Below are positions 17,159 to 26,728 of a stretch of DNA of 64,000 nucleotides, piece by piece. The position numbers and the translations under genes are program-made. The stretch is from an uncultured Clostridia bacterium (GTDB lineage: Bacteria > Bacillota > Clostridia > Oscillospirales > Acutalibacteraceae). The notes beneath the pieces were generated by a model, which made no database searches, was not told the DNA's origin, and was given only the letters and a program-made list of their open reading frames with translations. Position 1 is the stretch's first letter, and each line of letters starts with the position of its first letter. Where the stretch lies: positions 84,758 to 148,757 of the forward strand of contig CANQPS010000005.1 of assembly GCA_947625785.1 (NCBI GenBank), read 5' to 3'.

Positions 17159-18409
17159 ATGAACGGTGGTAAAAGCAATAAGAGTAATAAAAATAATAAG
17201 CCTATTACATATGAGGAATTTAGAAAAAGTTTAATCAAAAACTCACGCCCTACAAATGATAAAAGAAATTTTTCCGAATCAAGCAATAACATTGATAATA
17301 TTCAGGGAGAGTCTAATTCTGTAAAGACAGATAATTTTATTAGTAAAGATAAAAATATCAGTTCAACAGCAGTTCAAAAACCGAAAACTAAAAACAGTAT
17401 AGTTACTCCAAATAATAAACTTAATTTAAAAAATAATAAAAAAATTGAAAATAGGGTAAAAAGGATTTCGGAAAATAATGTAAATAAAGAAGCTGAAAAA
17501 CAAAAAATAATAAATAAAAACAGAAATATTGTAAAAAGAAAGAAATCAGAATTATCTAATATTGATGTTGAGAGAATAAAAAGAGGAAAAAGAAAAAACA
17601 AAATTAGCAAGGGGATTATTTCTCATAAACAAAGGAAAAAAAGAATAAAACAATTTATTGCTTTCATTATAACGGTAGTGGCTGCAGTATGTCTTTTTGC
17701 AGTATTTAAAATGTTTTTTAATATTGAAGAAATAATCATTCAAGGTCAGACAAGATATAATATAAATAAAATTGTATCTTTGTGTGAAATTAATATCGGA
17801 GAAAATATTTTCTTTTGTGATAATCAAACAGGTGCGGAAAAGATTAAATCAGTTATGCCTTATATAGAAAATGTTACAATTAAGCGTAAATTACCAAATA
17901 AGATTATAATAAATGTTGAGGAAACAACGGCAGCCTATGCCGTTGAATATAAAAACGAATACCTCTTAGTAAGTAGCAATGGTAAAATACTCGAAAGAAT
18001 AAATGATAAACCAAAAGATTTAATAGTTTTAAGAGGTTTGAATATTGTCAGTCCTGAATTATCAACACAACTAAAACAAACCGATAGTAATTCTGCGGAT
18101 GCATTAAAATTAATTATGGATAGTATCGAAAAAAATAATCTGAAAGATATAAAATTAATAGATTTATCATTAACATCTAACATAAGAGTGTATTATCAAA
18201 ATAGAATAGCTATCGTTATAGGTATCCCACAAAATATAGATTATAAACTCAGAAATGCCTATAATATAATACAAACTCGATTACCTTCTGATGCGGAAGG
18301 CATACTCGATGTTTCAGTATCAGACAGCGATTATAAAACATCGTATTTCACAGAACAAAGTTTAGATTCTATTTTCGGAAATGATAACAAGGATAATACA
18401 GGCAATTAG
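17159..18409 (+). CDS. ftsQ: Cell division protein FtsQ/DivIB
   Basis: This 416-residue bitopic protein has a very long Asn/Lys-rich cytoplasmic N-terminus (about 160 residues) with many short basic runs, one membrane segment (about 165-185), then the POTRA domain starting IEEIIIQGQTRYNINKIV and the FtsQ beta domain (IIINVEETTAAYAVEYKNEY). DivIB scaffolds the FtsL-DivIC complex at the septum. The N-terminal tail is longer than usual. The gene follows murG after 43 bases and closes the first part of the cluster before the ftsZ promoter. Confidence 0.9.
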   Translation: MNGGKSNKSNKNNKPITYEEFRKSLIKNSRPTNDKRNFSESSNNIDNIQGESNSVKTDNFISKDKNISSTAVQKPKTKNSIVTPNNKLNLKNNKKIENRVKRISENNVNKEAEKQKIINKNRNIVKRKKSELSNIDVERIKRGKRKNKISKGIISHKQRKKRIKQFIAFIITVVAAVCLFAVFKMFFNIEEIIIQGQTRYNINKIVSLCEINIGENIFFCDNQTGAEKIKSVMPYIENVTIKRKLPNKIIINVEETTAAYAVEYKNEYLLVSSNGKILERINDKPKDLIVLRGLNIVSPELSTQLKQTDSNSADALKLIMDSIEKNNLKDIKLIDLSLTSNIRVYYQNRIAIVIGIPQNIDYKLRNAYNIIQTRLPSDAEGILDVSVSDSDYKTSYFTEQSLDSIFGNDNKDNTGN

Positions 18410-18438
18410 CATTTATTTCTAAATTTTTTGTAGATAGT

Positions 18439-18468
18439 TTGCAAAAAATTTAAAAAAAAAGTTATAAT
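18439..18468 (+). promoter_or_regulatory. Probable sigma-A promoter of ftsZ
   Basis: TTGCAA (18439-18444), an 18-base A-rich spacer and TATAAT (18463-18468), about 160 bases before ftsZ. The intervening leader is AT-rich with no other feature recognised. Confidence 0.6.
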
Positions 18469-18628
18469 ATTTTATGCTCTGTATAAGATTTGCATATTGA
18501 AATTTTTGTTGAAATGTGGTAGATTATTAAGTATAAGTATTAATTATTGTTATATAGGTTAAATTCTGCAAATAACCTATGGTAGAACATAATAAAAATT
18601 ATAGATTCAAAACAGGGGGATTGTAATT

Positions 18629-19855
18629 ATGGCATCATTTATGTATGAAAATGAATATGGCGATAATGAGGTGAATATAAAAGTTATAGGTGTTGGCGGC
18701 GGCGGCGGCAATGCTGTTGACAGAATGGTTGACAGTAATGTACAATGTGTTGAATTTATTGCGATTAATTCGGATTCCCAAACATTAGACCGCTCAAAAG
18801 CTACCGAGAAAATTTATATAGGCGAAAAAGTTACCCACGGCAGAGGTGCCGGCTCTAAGCCAGAAGTCGGTCAAAAAGCTGCTGAGGAAAGCAGAGATAA
18901 AATAGCAGAAGCCTTAAAGGGTGCAAATATGGTATTTATTACTGCCGGTATGGGCGGTGGTACAGGTACAGGTGCTGCTCCTGTTGTTGCTGAAATCGCT
19001 AAGGAAATGGGTATTCTTACAGTCGGTATAGTTACAAAGCCTTTCCCTTGGGAAGGTAAAAAGCGTATGATGCAGGCAGAAGCAGGTATCGCAGCATTAA
19101 GAGAACAAGTAGATTCTCTTGTTGTAATTCCTAACGAAAGATTAAAGTATGCTACCGACCAAAAACTTACAGCTCAAAATGCGTTTAAAATTGCTGATGA
19201 TGTTTTAAGACAAGGTGTTCAAAGTATTTCAGACCTTATTTTAATTCCTGGTATGATTAACCTTGACTTCGCAGATGTTACTACTGTAATGAAAGATGCA
19301 GGTTATGCTCATATGGGTGTCGGTTCTGCTACCGGTAAAGACAAGGCCGAGGTCGCTGCTAATATGGCTATTTCAAGTCCATTGCTTGAAACAACTATTG
19401 AAGGTGCTAAGGGTGTTATTATTAATATTACTTCTTCACCGGAACTTGAACTCGAAGAGGCTGAGTCAGCATCTGCATTTATTACAGAAAAAGCATCAGA
19501 AGATGCAACTATTATTTGGGGTATGTGTTTTGACGAAGATATGAAAGATGAAATGAGAGTAACTGTTATTGCAACAGGTTTCCCAACTCACGATGGCGGT
19601 TATCCACAAGCACCTCAACAGCCTGTAAACAATGTTAGAAATAATATTCCTCAAAGACAAGTTCAGACTGTTTCTGCAAGACCACAACAACAAGTTGTTC
19701 AGCAAGCTGTTCAGCAGCCAAGATATACACAGCCTGTTCCACAAGCACCTGCGCAACAGCAGCCTGCTGTCCAACAAGATACTTATTCAAGACAACAAAA
19801 AAATAAAAATGATGATGATTTTTACGATATTATGCAAATCTTCGACAAAAGATAA
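18629..19855 (+). CDS. ftsZ: Cell division GTPase FtsZ
   Basis: FtsZ polymerises into the Z ring that organises the division machinery. The 408-residue protein has [16 protein letters not shown] near residues 15-30, the tubulin signature [14 protein letters not shown] near 110-125, and [11 protein letters not shown] at the T7 loop that completes the GTPase site of the neighbouring subunit. A Gln/Pro/Val-rich disordered linker (about 320-385) leads to the C-terminal peptide [14 protein letters not shown], which binds FtsA/SepF-type partners. An AGGGGG site precedes the ATG. No ftsA is found upstream, as in many Clostridia. Confidence 0.98.
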   Translation: MASFMYENEYGDNEVNIKVIGVGGGGGNAVDRMVDSNVQCVEFIAINSDSQTLDRSKATEKIYIGEKVTHGRGAGSKPEVGQKAAEESRDKIAEALKGANMVFITAGMGGGTGTGAAPVVAEIAKEMGILTVGIVTKPFPWEGKKRMMQAEAGIAALREQVDSLVVIPNERLKYATDQKLTAQNAFKIADDVLRQGVQSISDLILIPGMINLDFADVTTVMKDAGYAHMGVGSATGKDKAEVAANMAISSPLLETTIEGAKGVIINITSSPELELEEAESASAFITEKASEDATIIWGMCFDEDMKDEMRVTVIATGFPTHDGGYPQAPQQPVNNVRNNIPQRQVQTVSARPQQQVVQQAVQQPRYTQPVPQAPAQQQPAVQQDTYSRQQKNKNDDDFYDIMQIFDKR

Positions 19856-19914
19856 ACATAAAGTCTTTGGAATAAATATTTAATATTTACAGAAAAATAA
19901 ATTTAATATAATAG

Positions 19915-19949
19915 AAAAGATTACTGATTTAGGTCAGTAATCTTTTTTA
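19915..19949 (+). terminator. Rho-independent terminator of ftsZ
   Basis: AAAAGATTACTGA pairs with TCAGTAATCTTTT around a six-base loop and runs into TTTTTT. Confidence 0.88.
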
Positions 19950-19951
19950 TT

Positions 19952-20123
19952 ATGAGAAAGGGCAATTATAAAAAGCTGTTTTTATATAAAAATAATGCAG
20001 GATATCAAAGATTTTTGATATAAAAAATATGGATTTAAAATTAAACTTAGTGACATTGAGGAAAAAATGGCACTCTATTGTGCATTGATTAGCATTACTG
20101 TTGCTATAATTATCGTTATTTAA
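19952..20123 (+). other. Possible tiny broken ORF in the ftsZ-regulator gap
   Basis: The 359-base gap 19856-20214 holds the ftsZ terminator and, after it, a short frame from ATG 19952 reading MRKGNYKKLFLYKN... to a TAA at 20021. A different frame then continues with YKKYGFKIKLSDIEE and the hydrophobic end ALYCALISITVAIIIVI to a TAA at 20121. A single +1 frameshift would join them into one protein of about 57 residues with a C-terminal membrane helix. Alternatively only an 18-residue hydrophobic peptide (ATG 20067, GAGG upstream) is made, or nothing. An extended -10 sequence, TGCTATAAT, at 20158-20166 probably serves the following regulator gene. Confidence 0.3.
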
Positions 20124-20214
20124 AATATCTTCTGCACTTTATTTTTATGGTTTGGTATGCTATAATGGAAACAGTAAAATCTGATAAAAATAAATTTAAA
20201 GACGGGTTAATAAT

Positions 20215-20892
20215 ATGGTATATAAAATTTTAATAGTTGAGGACGATTATGGCATAGCACAGGCTATAAAAGTTAGGGTTAAAATGTGGGGATTAGGTGC
20301 CAAATATGTAGAAAACTTCAGAGATGTTGTTTCGGAATTTATACAATATGAACCACATTTAATATTAATGGATATTTCATTACCATTTTTTAACGGATAT
20401 CATTGGTGCAGTGAAATAAGGAAAATTTCAAAAGTTCCTATAATATTTATATCATCTATGGCAGATAATATGAACATTGTTATGGCAATAAATATGGGAG
20501 CAGATGATTTTATAGTTAAACCCTTTAATCAAGATGTCTTAATCTCTAAGATACAGGCGTTGTTAAGGCGTACATATGATTTTAATGTTGTTTTATCTGT
20601 ATTGGAGCATAAAGGTGCAGTCTTAAATCTTAATGATAATACACTTACTTATCAAAACAAAAATATTGACTTAACTAAAAATGAATATAGAATATTACTA
20701 ACCCTTTTAAAAAATAAGGGTAAGGTCGTCAGCAGAGAAGAACTAATGGAAAGATTATGGGAAACAGATAGTTTTGTAGATGAAAATACTTTAACGGTTA
20801 ATGTAAATCGTTTGAGAAAAAAATTGGATATTGCAGGACTTTATGACTTTATAAAGACAAAATTTGGTGTTGGATATATTGTATCAGAATAG
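20215..20892 (+). CDS. OmpR-family response regulator, BceR-like
   Basis: This 225-residue response regulator has a receiver domain with the phospho-acceptor aspartate in LILMDISLPFFNGYHW (Asp about 53), the lysine in DDFIVKPFNQD, and a C-terminal winged helix (residues about 130-225, with VNRLRKKLDIAGLYDFIKTK). The receiver sequence resembles BceR-type regulators that control antimicrobial-peptide transporters. It is followed immediately by an intramembrane-sensing kinase gene. No transporter gene is adjacent; a BceAB-type pair with a BceR-like box lies at 53049-55909. The ribosome binding site is weak. Confidence 0.9.
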   Translation: MVYKILIVEDDYGIAQAIKVRVKMWGLGAKYVENFRDVVSEFIQYEPHLILMDISLPFFNGYHWCSEIRKISKVPIIFISSMADNMNIVMAINMGADDFIVKPFNQDVLISKIQALLRRTYDFNVVLSVLEHKGAVLNLNDNTLTYQNKNIDLTKNEYRILLTLLKNKGKVVSREELMERLWETDSFVDENTLTVNVNRLRKKLDIAGLYDFIKTKFGVGYIVSE

Positions 20893-20899
20893 GTGTATT

Positions 20900-21889
20900 A
20901 TGAAATTTTTAGGAAGATATATAGGTAGTCATAAAAAAGTTATTATAGCATTTATTTTATTCTGTTTTGTGTTTTTAATAGTGTTCTATTTTTATGATTT
21001 GCCTATTATGGCTGTTTTATATCCAATTATAATATGTATATTTATCGGATTAACATTTTTTATATATGATTTTTGCAGAGCTTATGTAAAACATAAATAT
21101 CTTTTAATTATAAACAGTCAGATAGAATATATAAATGACATATCTTTAAATACTGAAACGCAAGATGATATTGATTATAAAAGAATTGTCTTTAATCTTC
21201 AAGAGCGATTAAAAAAATTAGAAGGTACTATGAATAGTCGCTATTCCGATATGATGGATTATTATACTATATGGGTACATCAGATTAAAACTCCAATCGC
21301 TTCTATAAAATTGAATTTAGAAAATAATAATTCTGAATTATCAAAGTTATTGTCTAATGACCTATTTCGTATAGAGCAATATGTCGAAATGGTATTATGT
21401 TATTTGAGATTAAACTCTGAAAGTACAGATTATATAATTAAAGAATATGATTTAGATACTATTATTAAATCATCAGTCAAAAAATTTGCAAGTCAGTTCA
21501 TACATAAAAAAACAAAACTAAATTACTGTCCTATAAATATTTCTGTTATAACAGACGAAAAATGGCTGTCATTTGTATTTGAACAAATTATTTCAAATGC
21601 TTTGAAATATACCCAAAGAGGTAGTATAAGTATATATCTCGAAAATCCTAAAACTTTATGTATTAGTGATACGGGAATTGGTATTGCAAAAGAAGATTTG
21701 CCGAGAATTTTTGAAAAGGGTTACACCGGTTATAATGGCCGCAGTAATAAAAAAGCAAGTGGGATAGGCTTATATTTGTGTAAGAGAATTTGCAATAACT
21801 TAGGGCATACTATCAGTGTAGAGTCTTGTATCGATAAAGGTACTACTATTAAAATAAATTTTGAACAGGAAATTTTAGAAACTGAATAA
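20900..21889 (+). CDS. Intramembrane-sensing histidine kinase, BceS-like
   Basis: This 329-residue kinase has two membrane helices (about residues 13-33 and 38-58) joined by only a few residues, so it has no extracellular sensor domain, the hallmark of intramembrane-sensing BceS-type kinases, which get their signal from a BceAB transporter. The H-box is IWVHQIKTPIASIK, typical of the group; N, G1 (DTGIGIAKED) and G2 (GIGLYLCK) boxes follow. The start is ATG 20900, eight bases after the regulator's stop; the longer frame from 20864 would overlap the regulator. A strong terminator follows. Confidence 0.92.
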   Translation: MKFLGRYIGSHKKVIIAFILFCFVFLIVFYFYDLPIMAVLYPIIICIFIGLTFFIYDFCRAYVKHKYLLIINSQIEYINDISLNTETQDDIDYKRIVFNLQERLKKLEGTMNSRYSDMMDYYTIWVHQIKTPIASIKLNLENNNSELSKLLSNDLFRIEQYVEMVLCYLRLNSESTDYIIKEYDLDTIIKSSVKKFASQFIHKKTKLNYCPINISVITDEKWLSFVFEQIISNALKYTQRGSISIYLENPKTLCISDTGIGIAKEDLPRIFEKGYTGYNGRSNKKASGIGLYLCKRICNNLGHTISVESCIDKGTTIKINFEQEILETE

Positions 21890-21904
21890 AATTAATTTTT
21901 TAGT

Positions 21905-21934
21905 AAAAGGAGTTTTTTTATAAAACTCCTTTTA
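21905..21934 (+). terminator. Terminator of the two-component operon
   Basis: AAAAGGAGTTTT pairs with AAAACTCCTTTT around TTTAT; symmetric stem with flanking A and T runs. Confidence 0.8.
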
Positions 21935-21962
21935 ATTTATATATTAAAGTATATATATTTTA

Positions 21963-21991
21963 TTGACACTGCTTCTGTAACTTGTTAAAAT
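21963..21991 (+). promoter_or_regulatory. Probable sigma-A promoter of the M20 peptidase gene
   Basis: Consensus TTGACA (21963-21968), a 17-base spacer and TAAAAT (21986-21991), 57 bases before the start codon. Confidence 0.7.
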
Positions 21992-22048
21992 ATAACTATA
22001 TAAATTTGATATAATATAAAAAAATCTGAATGAGGGGGTCTATTTAAT

Positions 22049-23260
22049 ATGGATTCACAGAGTATTCTAAATGAAGCAAAAATTATCCAATCTGAACTTA
22101 CTGCGGTCAGGCGTGAACTGCATCAATATCCTGAAACAGGATTTGACTTGCCACGCACAAAAAATTTTGTAAAATCTAAATTGGAAGAAATGGGGTATTT
22201 ACCACAGGAACTCGGTAAAGCAGGTATTGTTGCCTTGGCAGGAGGAAAAAATCCCGGAAAAACTATTTTGCTTAGGGCTGATATGGACGCTTTACCAATT
22301 CAAGAGGAGGCCAATGTCGAATATATCAGTAAAATAGATGGAAAAATGCACGGCTGTGGACACGATATGCATACGGCAATGTTACTTGGTGCGGCAAAAA
22401 TTCTTAAAAAATATGAAAATGAAATTCAAGGAACTGTTAAATTGGAATTTCAGCCGGCAGAGGAAATTTTTCAAGGTTCTCCTGATATGATAAATTCCGG
22501 ACTTCTTGAAAATCCCCATATAGATGCAGCGGTAATGATTCACGTTACAGCCGGAATGCCATTGCCGTCCGGTACGATTATGGTGGCAGGCGGTGGAATT
22601 TCTTCCGCTTCTTGTGAACAGTATCATATTACAGTAAAAGGAAAGGGAGGACACGGTTCTGTACCTCACGAAACCATTGACCCTATTACTGCGGCGGCAC
22701 ATATCCATATTGCACTTCAAGAAATTAACAGTCGTGAACTTGATGGTAATAAATTTGGAGTATTTACTACCGGACATTTTGAAGCGGGTAAAGCATCAAA
22801 TGTTATTCCCGATACCGCTGAAATGTGGGGAACTATACGCACAACAGACCCCGAAAATACAGTCGGAAAAATGATTAAAACTCGTATGACACAAATTTGT
22901 GATGGTATAGCCAAAGCATTAAGATGTGAGGCCACAGTTGAATTTTATGATTTTTGTCCGTGTATGGTTATTGATTCGGCATTATCTAAGGATACCTTAA
23001 AATATATGAAAGGAATATTTGGAAATCAAGCAATAGACTTATCGGAAATTTCAGGCGGAAAACCGGGAAATGGAAGCGAAGATTTTGCATTTGTAAGCCA
23101 CTGTGTGCCAACTGTAAGTATGTTTTTGGCAGCCGGAAGTTCACAGGACGGGTATATTTTTGGGCAGCATCACCCAAAAGTAAGATTTGATGATTCCGTA
23201 TTGTATTGTGGAAGTGCAGCGTATGCACAAACGGCTTTATCTTGGCTTAGTGAACACTAA
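22049..23260 (+). CDS. M20-family amidohydrolase (hippurate/N-acyl-amino-acid type)
   Basis: This 403-residue M20D-type metallo-amidohydrolase would cleave N-acyl amino acids or similar amides in the cytoplasm. Conserved sites are RRELHQYPETGF near residue 20, LLRADMDALPIQEE, the metal-binding MHGCGHDMHTAM, QPAEE with the catalytic glutamate, and NGSEDFAFVS near the C-terminus. The central dimerisation (lid) domain begins GKGGHGSVPHETIDP. The substrate cannot be read from sequence; relatives are labelled hippurate hydrolase, IAA-amino acid hydrolase or N-acetyl-diaminopimelate deacetylase. GAGGGGG precedes the ATG. Confidence 0.9.
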   Translation: MDSQSILNEAKIIQSELTAVRRELHQYPETGFDLPRTKNFVKSKLEEMGYLPQELGKAGIVALAGGKNPGKTILLRADMDALPIQEEANVEYISKIDGKMHGCGHDMHTAMLLGAAKILKKYENEIQGTVKLEFQPAEEIFQGSPDMINSGLLENPHIDAAVMIHVTAGMPLPSGTIMVAGGGISSASCEQYHITVKGKGGHGSVPHETIDPITAAAHIHIALQEINSRELDGNKFGVFTTGHFEAGKASNVIPDTAEMWGTIRTTDPENTVGKMIKTRMTQICDGIAKALRCEATVEFYDFCPCMVIDSALSKDTLKYMKGIFGNQAIDLSEISGGKPGNGSEDFAFVSHCVPTVSMFLAAGSSQDGYIFGQHHPKVRFDDSVLYCGSAAYAQTALSWLSEH

Positions 23261-23294
23261 TTTATATATAAAATAAAAATAAGGGTGTAATAAA

Positions 23295-24128
23295 ATGTAT
23301 TATAATGTTATAGGTACAAGGAAAAATGTTCAAATTATAGATTCAACAGAAACAAATTCGTTTAAGGTAGAGATTTTGCAGTATGATAAACTGTTGGGTA
23401 TGTCAAATCACCGTATGGCTCAAACTATGTATTTTATGGAAAAACAAAATGTAAAGGTGCGTCAAATAGCCATACATCTTAATAATGATATGGTTAAAAT
23501 TGAGCCGGGTGCTATGAGTTATTTTCAAGGAAATATAAGTATGGTATCGGGTGTAACTCCCGGAAATGCTATCGGAAGATTTTTTACGGGTGCTGTGACA
23601 GGTGAGGCTACTGCACAGCCGGAATACAGGGGTTCAGGAGTTATAGTGCTTGAACCATCGTTCAAACATTTTTTATTGTTAGGTCTGGATAGCAGAGAGC
23701 AAATAATTGTTGATAAGGGTATGTTTTATGCGGCACAAGGAAGCGTTGATGTTAAATCTGTTGCACAAAAAAATTTATCATCAGCTATTGCAGGTGGAGA
23801 AGGTATATTTCAGATACAAATTACAGGTCCCGGAATAGTTGTATTAGAAAGTATTGTCCCTATGGAAGAAATCAATATTATTGAACTTAATAATGATACA
23901 CTGAAAGTTGATGGTAATTTTGCGGTACTTAGAACTGCCGGAATTGATTTTACAGTTGAGCGTTCAGCAAAAACACTTATAGGCTCTGCTGTGAGCGGTG
24001 AAGGTTTAGTTAATGTATATCGTGGAACAGGTCAAGTATGGCTCGCACCTACAATTAAGGTATATAATTTTTTAGGTGCAGGATATAGCACAACGCCGAA
24101 TATGAATACAAGTAATTCGAAAAGATAA
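23295..24128 (+). CDS. AIM24 family protein
   Basis: This 277-residue protein is of the AIM24/TIGR00266 family, all-beta proteins of unknown biochemical role. No signal peptide or membrane helix is seen. Recognisable family parts are IEPGAMSYFQGNISM, YRGSGVIVLEPSFKHFLLL, GEGIFQIQITGPGIVVLESI and the Gly-rich GSAVSGEGLVNVYRGTGQVW near the C-terminus. The order of short beta strands and conserved glycines suggests a repeated double-stranded beta helix. It lies between an M20 peptidase and a sirtuin gene on the same strand, but that arrangement gives no clear functional hint. Confidence 0.85.
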   Translation: MYYNVIGTRKNVQIIDSTETNSFKVEILQYDKLLGMSNHRMAQTMYFMEKQNVKVRQIAIHLNNDMVKIEPGAMSYFQGNISMVSGVTPGNAIGRFFTGAVTGEATAQPEYRGSGVIVLEPSFKHFLLLGLDSREQIIVDKGMFYAAQGSVDVKSVAQKNLSSAIAGGEGIFQIQITGPGIVVLESIVPMEEINIIELNNDTLKVDGNFAVLRTAGIDFTVERSAKTLIGSAVSGEGLVNVYRGTGQVWLAPTIKVYNFLGAGYSTTPNMNTSNSKR

Positions 24129-24167
24129 TATAATTTTTTAGCATAAATCAGAAAGAAGGTCGGAATT

Positions 24168-24890
24168 GTGTATAAAGATTTAAAAGATATTATAAGAAAC
24201 AGTGATAATATAGTATTTTTTGGCGGGGCAGGGGTTTCCACCGAGAGTGGGATTCCGGATTTCCGAAGCACTGACGGATTATATAATCAAAGATATAAGT
24301 TTCCTCCTGAAATAATATTAAGTCATACATTTTTTATGAAGAATACGGCAGATTTTTTTGACTTTTATCGTGAAAAAATGATTTTTCCTTCGGCAAGGCC
24401 TAATAAGGCTCATATTGCCCTTGCAAAATTAGAACAAATGGGTAAATTAAAAGCTATTATTACCCAAAATATCGATGGATTACATCAATCTGCCGGAAGT
24501 AAGGAGGTTCTTGAATTACACGGTTCTGTACTTAGAAATTATTGTATGAAATGTCACAAATTTTTTGGGTTAGATGCTATCATAAACAGTTCTGGGATTC
24601 CAAAATGTGATTGTGGTGGAACTATCAAACCTGATGTTGTTTTATATGAGGAAGGATTGGATAATAATATAATTTACCGTTCGGTAGATTATATTAGTAA
24701 AGCAGAAATTTTAATCGTAGGCGGAACATCATTAAATGTTTATCCTGCTGCCGGTTTAATAAATTATTTTTCAGGTAAAAAACTTGTTTTGATAAATAAA
24801 TCCGTCACGCAAGCAGATAACAATGCTGATATCGTTATTCATAGCTCGATAGGTGAAGTATTGGACTCAATTTTCAGTCAGGACGATTAA
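24168..24890 (+). CDS. cobB: NAD-dependent protein deacylase (sirtuin)
   Basis: This 240-residue sirtuin removes acyl groups from lysines using NAD. The NAD pocket is clear: GGAGVSTESGIPDFRS near residues 18-33, TQNIDGLHQSAGS and the catalytic histidine in LELHGSV. A zinc site is formed by CMKC and CDC cysteines around residues 125-147. GGTSLNVYPAAGL completes the Rossmann core. The start is GTG 24168 with AGAAAGG ahead. Whether it prefers acetyl or longer acyl groups cannot be told from sequence. Confidence 0.93.
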   Translation: MYKDLKDIIRNSDNIVFFGGAGVSTESGIPDFRSTDGLYNQRYKFPPEIILSHTFFMKNTADFFDFYREKMIFPSARPNKAHIALAKLEQMGKLKAIITQNIDGLHQSAGSKEVLELHGSVLRNYCMKCHKFFGLDAIINSSGIPKCDCGGTIKPDVVLYEEGLDNNIIYRSVDYISKAEILIVGGTSLNVYPAAGLINYFSGKKLVLINKSVTQADNNADIVIHSSIGEVLDSIFSQDD

Positions 24891-24943
24891 AGTATTATAA
24901 ATAATTTCAGCCCAATAAAATAATTTAGTTTTTGTTAAAAGTC

Positions 24944-24972
24944 TTGAAAAAATGAATTGTTAGTGGTATAAT
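24944..24972 (+). promoter_or_regulatory. Probable sigma-A promoter of spoVG
   Basis: TTGAAA (24944-24949), a 17-base spacer and TATAAT (24967-24972), about 38 bases before the spoVG start. Confidence 0.65.
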
Positions 24973-25009
24973 TTTGTATATAGATAATATTTTTAATGGG
25001 GGTTATGTT

Positions 25010-25384
25010 ATGTTAATAACATCAATAACAATTACAAAAATTAAAAATCCTAAAAATAAAATGTTGGGATTGGCAAAAATAGTTTTGGACGATATGCTTT
25101 GTATTAATAGCATTAAGGTAATAAGCAGCGATAATGGTATGTTCCTTGCTATGCCAAGCAGAATGACAAAGTCAGGAGATTTTAAAGATGTAGCTCATCC
25201 GGTTAATAAAGATGTTCGTGCTGTTTTTGAAAATTTGATTTTTTCTGCATATAATGAGGCAGATAAAAAGGATTGTACTCAATTAAGATGTGTTATTAAG
25301 GAGCGTCCAAATGGTCTGCTTGAACAAAAAATTGAAGATTTTGAAATTTTAGATGTTTTAACCGATGAAATATCAGAAAATTAA
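25010..25384 (+). CDS. spoVG: Septation/sporulation regulator SpoVG
   Basis: SpoVG is a small nucleic-acid-binding regulator affecting septation, sporulation and, in other Firmicutes, virulence genes. The core ITKIKNPKNKMLGLAKIVLD and FLAMPSRMTKSGDFKDVAHP match the family closely. At 124 residues it is longer than the Bacillus protein (97) owing to an acidic C-terminal extension (about 95-124). The start is ATG 25010 after ATGGGGGT; the upstream in-frame ATG at 24974 would add a twelve-residue leader that contains that site. Confidence 0.94.
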   Translation: MLITSITITKIKNPKNKMLGLAKIVLDDMLCINSIKVISSDNGMFLAMPSRMTKSGDFKDVAHPVNKDVRAVFENLIFSAYNEADKKDCTQLRCVIKERPNGLLEQKIEDFEILDVLTDEISEN

Positions 25385-25397
25385 TTTTGATAAGATA

Positions 25398-25438
25398 AAA
25401 AGTTTGTCAATAAAATTGGCAAATTTTTTATTTTTTTG
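25398..25438 (+). terminator. Terminator of spoVG
   Basis: AAAAGTTTGTCAA pairs with TTGGCAAATTTTT (two wobbles) around a short loop and leads into a T-rich run. Confidence 0.65.
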
Positions 25439-25512
25439 TTGCAATTCTTACTATTTTGATGTATTATATAGAATTAGTGGAATATAATAAATTAAGAGGT
25501 GTATATTTTATT

Positions 25513-26694
25513 ATGAATCATTATGTATATGCGGATAATGCAGCAACAACGGCTGTATCTAAAAAAGTTCTTGATGCTATGATGCCATATTTAACAGAGT
25601 TCTATGGAAATCCATCAAGTCTTTATTCTATAAGTAATGTTACAAAAAAAGCAATAGAAGATGCAAGAAATACTATTGCTAAATGTATTAATGCAATAAG
25701 TAAAGAAATATACTTTGTATCAGGCGGCAGTGAGGCTGATAATTGGGCAATCAAATGCGGTGCTATGATTTCAGAAAATAAGGGTAAAAAACATATTATA
25801 ACTACTGCTTTTGAACATCACGCCGTTTTGCACTCAGTTGAAAGTCTGAGAAAGCAAGGTTTTGAAGTAACATATCTTGATGTTCACGAGAATGGTCTTG
25901 TCAGAGTTGAAGAATTGGAAAAAGCCATAAGAGAAGATACAGCTCTTGTGAGTATTATGTATGCAAATAATGAAATAGGAACTATACAACCTATTGAAAA
26001 GATAGGGGCTATTTGCAGAAAACATAAAGTCCTTTTCCATACAGACGCAGTACAAGCCGTTGGGAATGTTCCTATTGATGTTGTAAAGCAGAATATTGAT
26101 ATGCTTTCAATGTCCGGTCATAAGTTTCACGCTCCAAAAGGTATAGGTGCTTTATATATAAGAAAAGGTATTAACCTCAAAAATCTTATTGATGGTGGTG
26201 CTCAGGAAAGAAATAAGCGTGCAGGTACGGAAAATGTTGCAAGTATTGTAGGAATGGCGGCTGCATTACAAGAAGCCTGCAATAATATGGAAGAAAGAAA
26301 TAAGCGATTAACTGCTATGAGAAACAGACTTGCTGAGGGTTTATCTAAGATTGAACATTCAAGAATAAATGGAGATATGACTAATAGATTAGCCGGTAAT
26401 CTAAATATGTGTTTTGAAGGTATAGAAGGCGAATCATTGCTTTTATCATTGGATTTAAAAGGTATAGCGTCATCTTCCGGTTCGGCTTGTACATCAGGTT
26501 CGCTTGACCCAAGTCACGTACTTTTGGCGATAGGTCTGCCACACGAGATAGCTCACGGTTCATTAAGATTGACTTTCAGTGATGATAATACCGAAGAAGA
26601 CATAGACTATATATTAGAAGTTGTACCTCAAATAGTCACAAGACTGAGAAGTATGTCACCTCTTTGGGATAAAATTATTAAAGAAAATAATTAA
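25513..26694 (+). CDS. iscS: Cysteine desulfurase (IscS/NifS)
   Basis: This PLP enzyme takes sulfur from cysteine for Fe-S clusters and thio-modified tRNA. The 393-residue protein begins [15 protein letters not shown], has the histidine stretch [10 protein letters not shown], the PLP lysine in [27 protein letters not shown], and the active-site cysteine in [16 protein letters not shown], a group I (IscS/NifS) loop. The start is ATG 25513 with AGAGGTG ahead; the frame can be extended to 25456 without homologous sequence. The scaffold gene iscU follows after 34 bases. Confidence 0.95.
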   Translation: MNHYVYADNAATTAVSKKVLDAMMPYLTEFYGNPSSLYSISNVTKKAIEDARNTIAKCINAISKEIYFVSGGSEADNWAIKCGAMISENKGKKHIITTAFEHHAVLHSVESLRKQGFEVTYLDVHENGLVRVEELEKAIREDTALVSIMYANNEIGTIQPIEKIGAICRKHKVLFHTDAVQAVGNVPIDVVKQNIDMLSMSGHKFHAPKGIGALYIRKGINLKNLIDGGAQERNKRAGTENVASIVGMAAALQEACNNMEERNKRLTAMRNRLAEGLSKIEHSRINGDMTNRLAGNLNMCFEGIEGESLLLSLDLKGIASSSGSACTSGSLDPSHVLLAIGLPHEIAHGSLRLTFSDDNTEEDIDYILEVVPQIVTRLRSMSPLWDKIIKENN

Positions 26695-26728
26695 TTATAC
26701 AATATTTTTAGTAAAGGAATGATATTTT

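Noticed and set aside
20067..20123. Functional 18-residue membrane peptide gene
   Set aside because: It has only a modest ribosome binding site and seems to be the end of a longer broken frame; kept only as a low-confidence remark.
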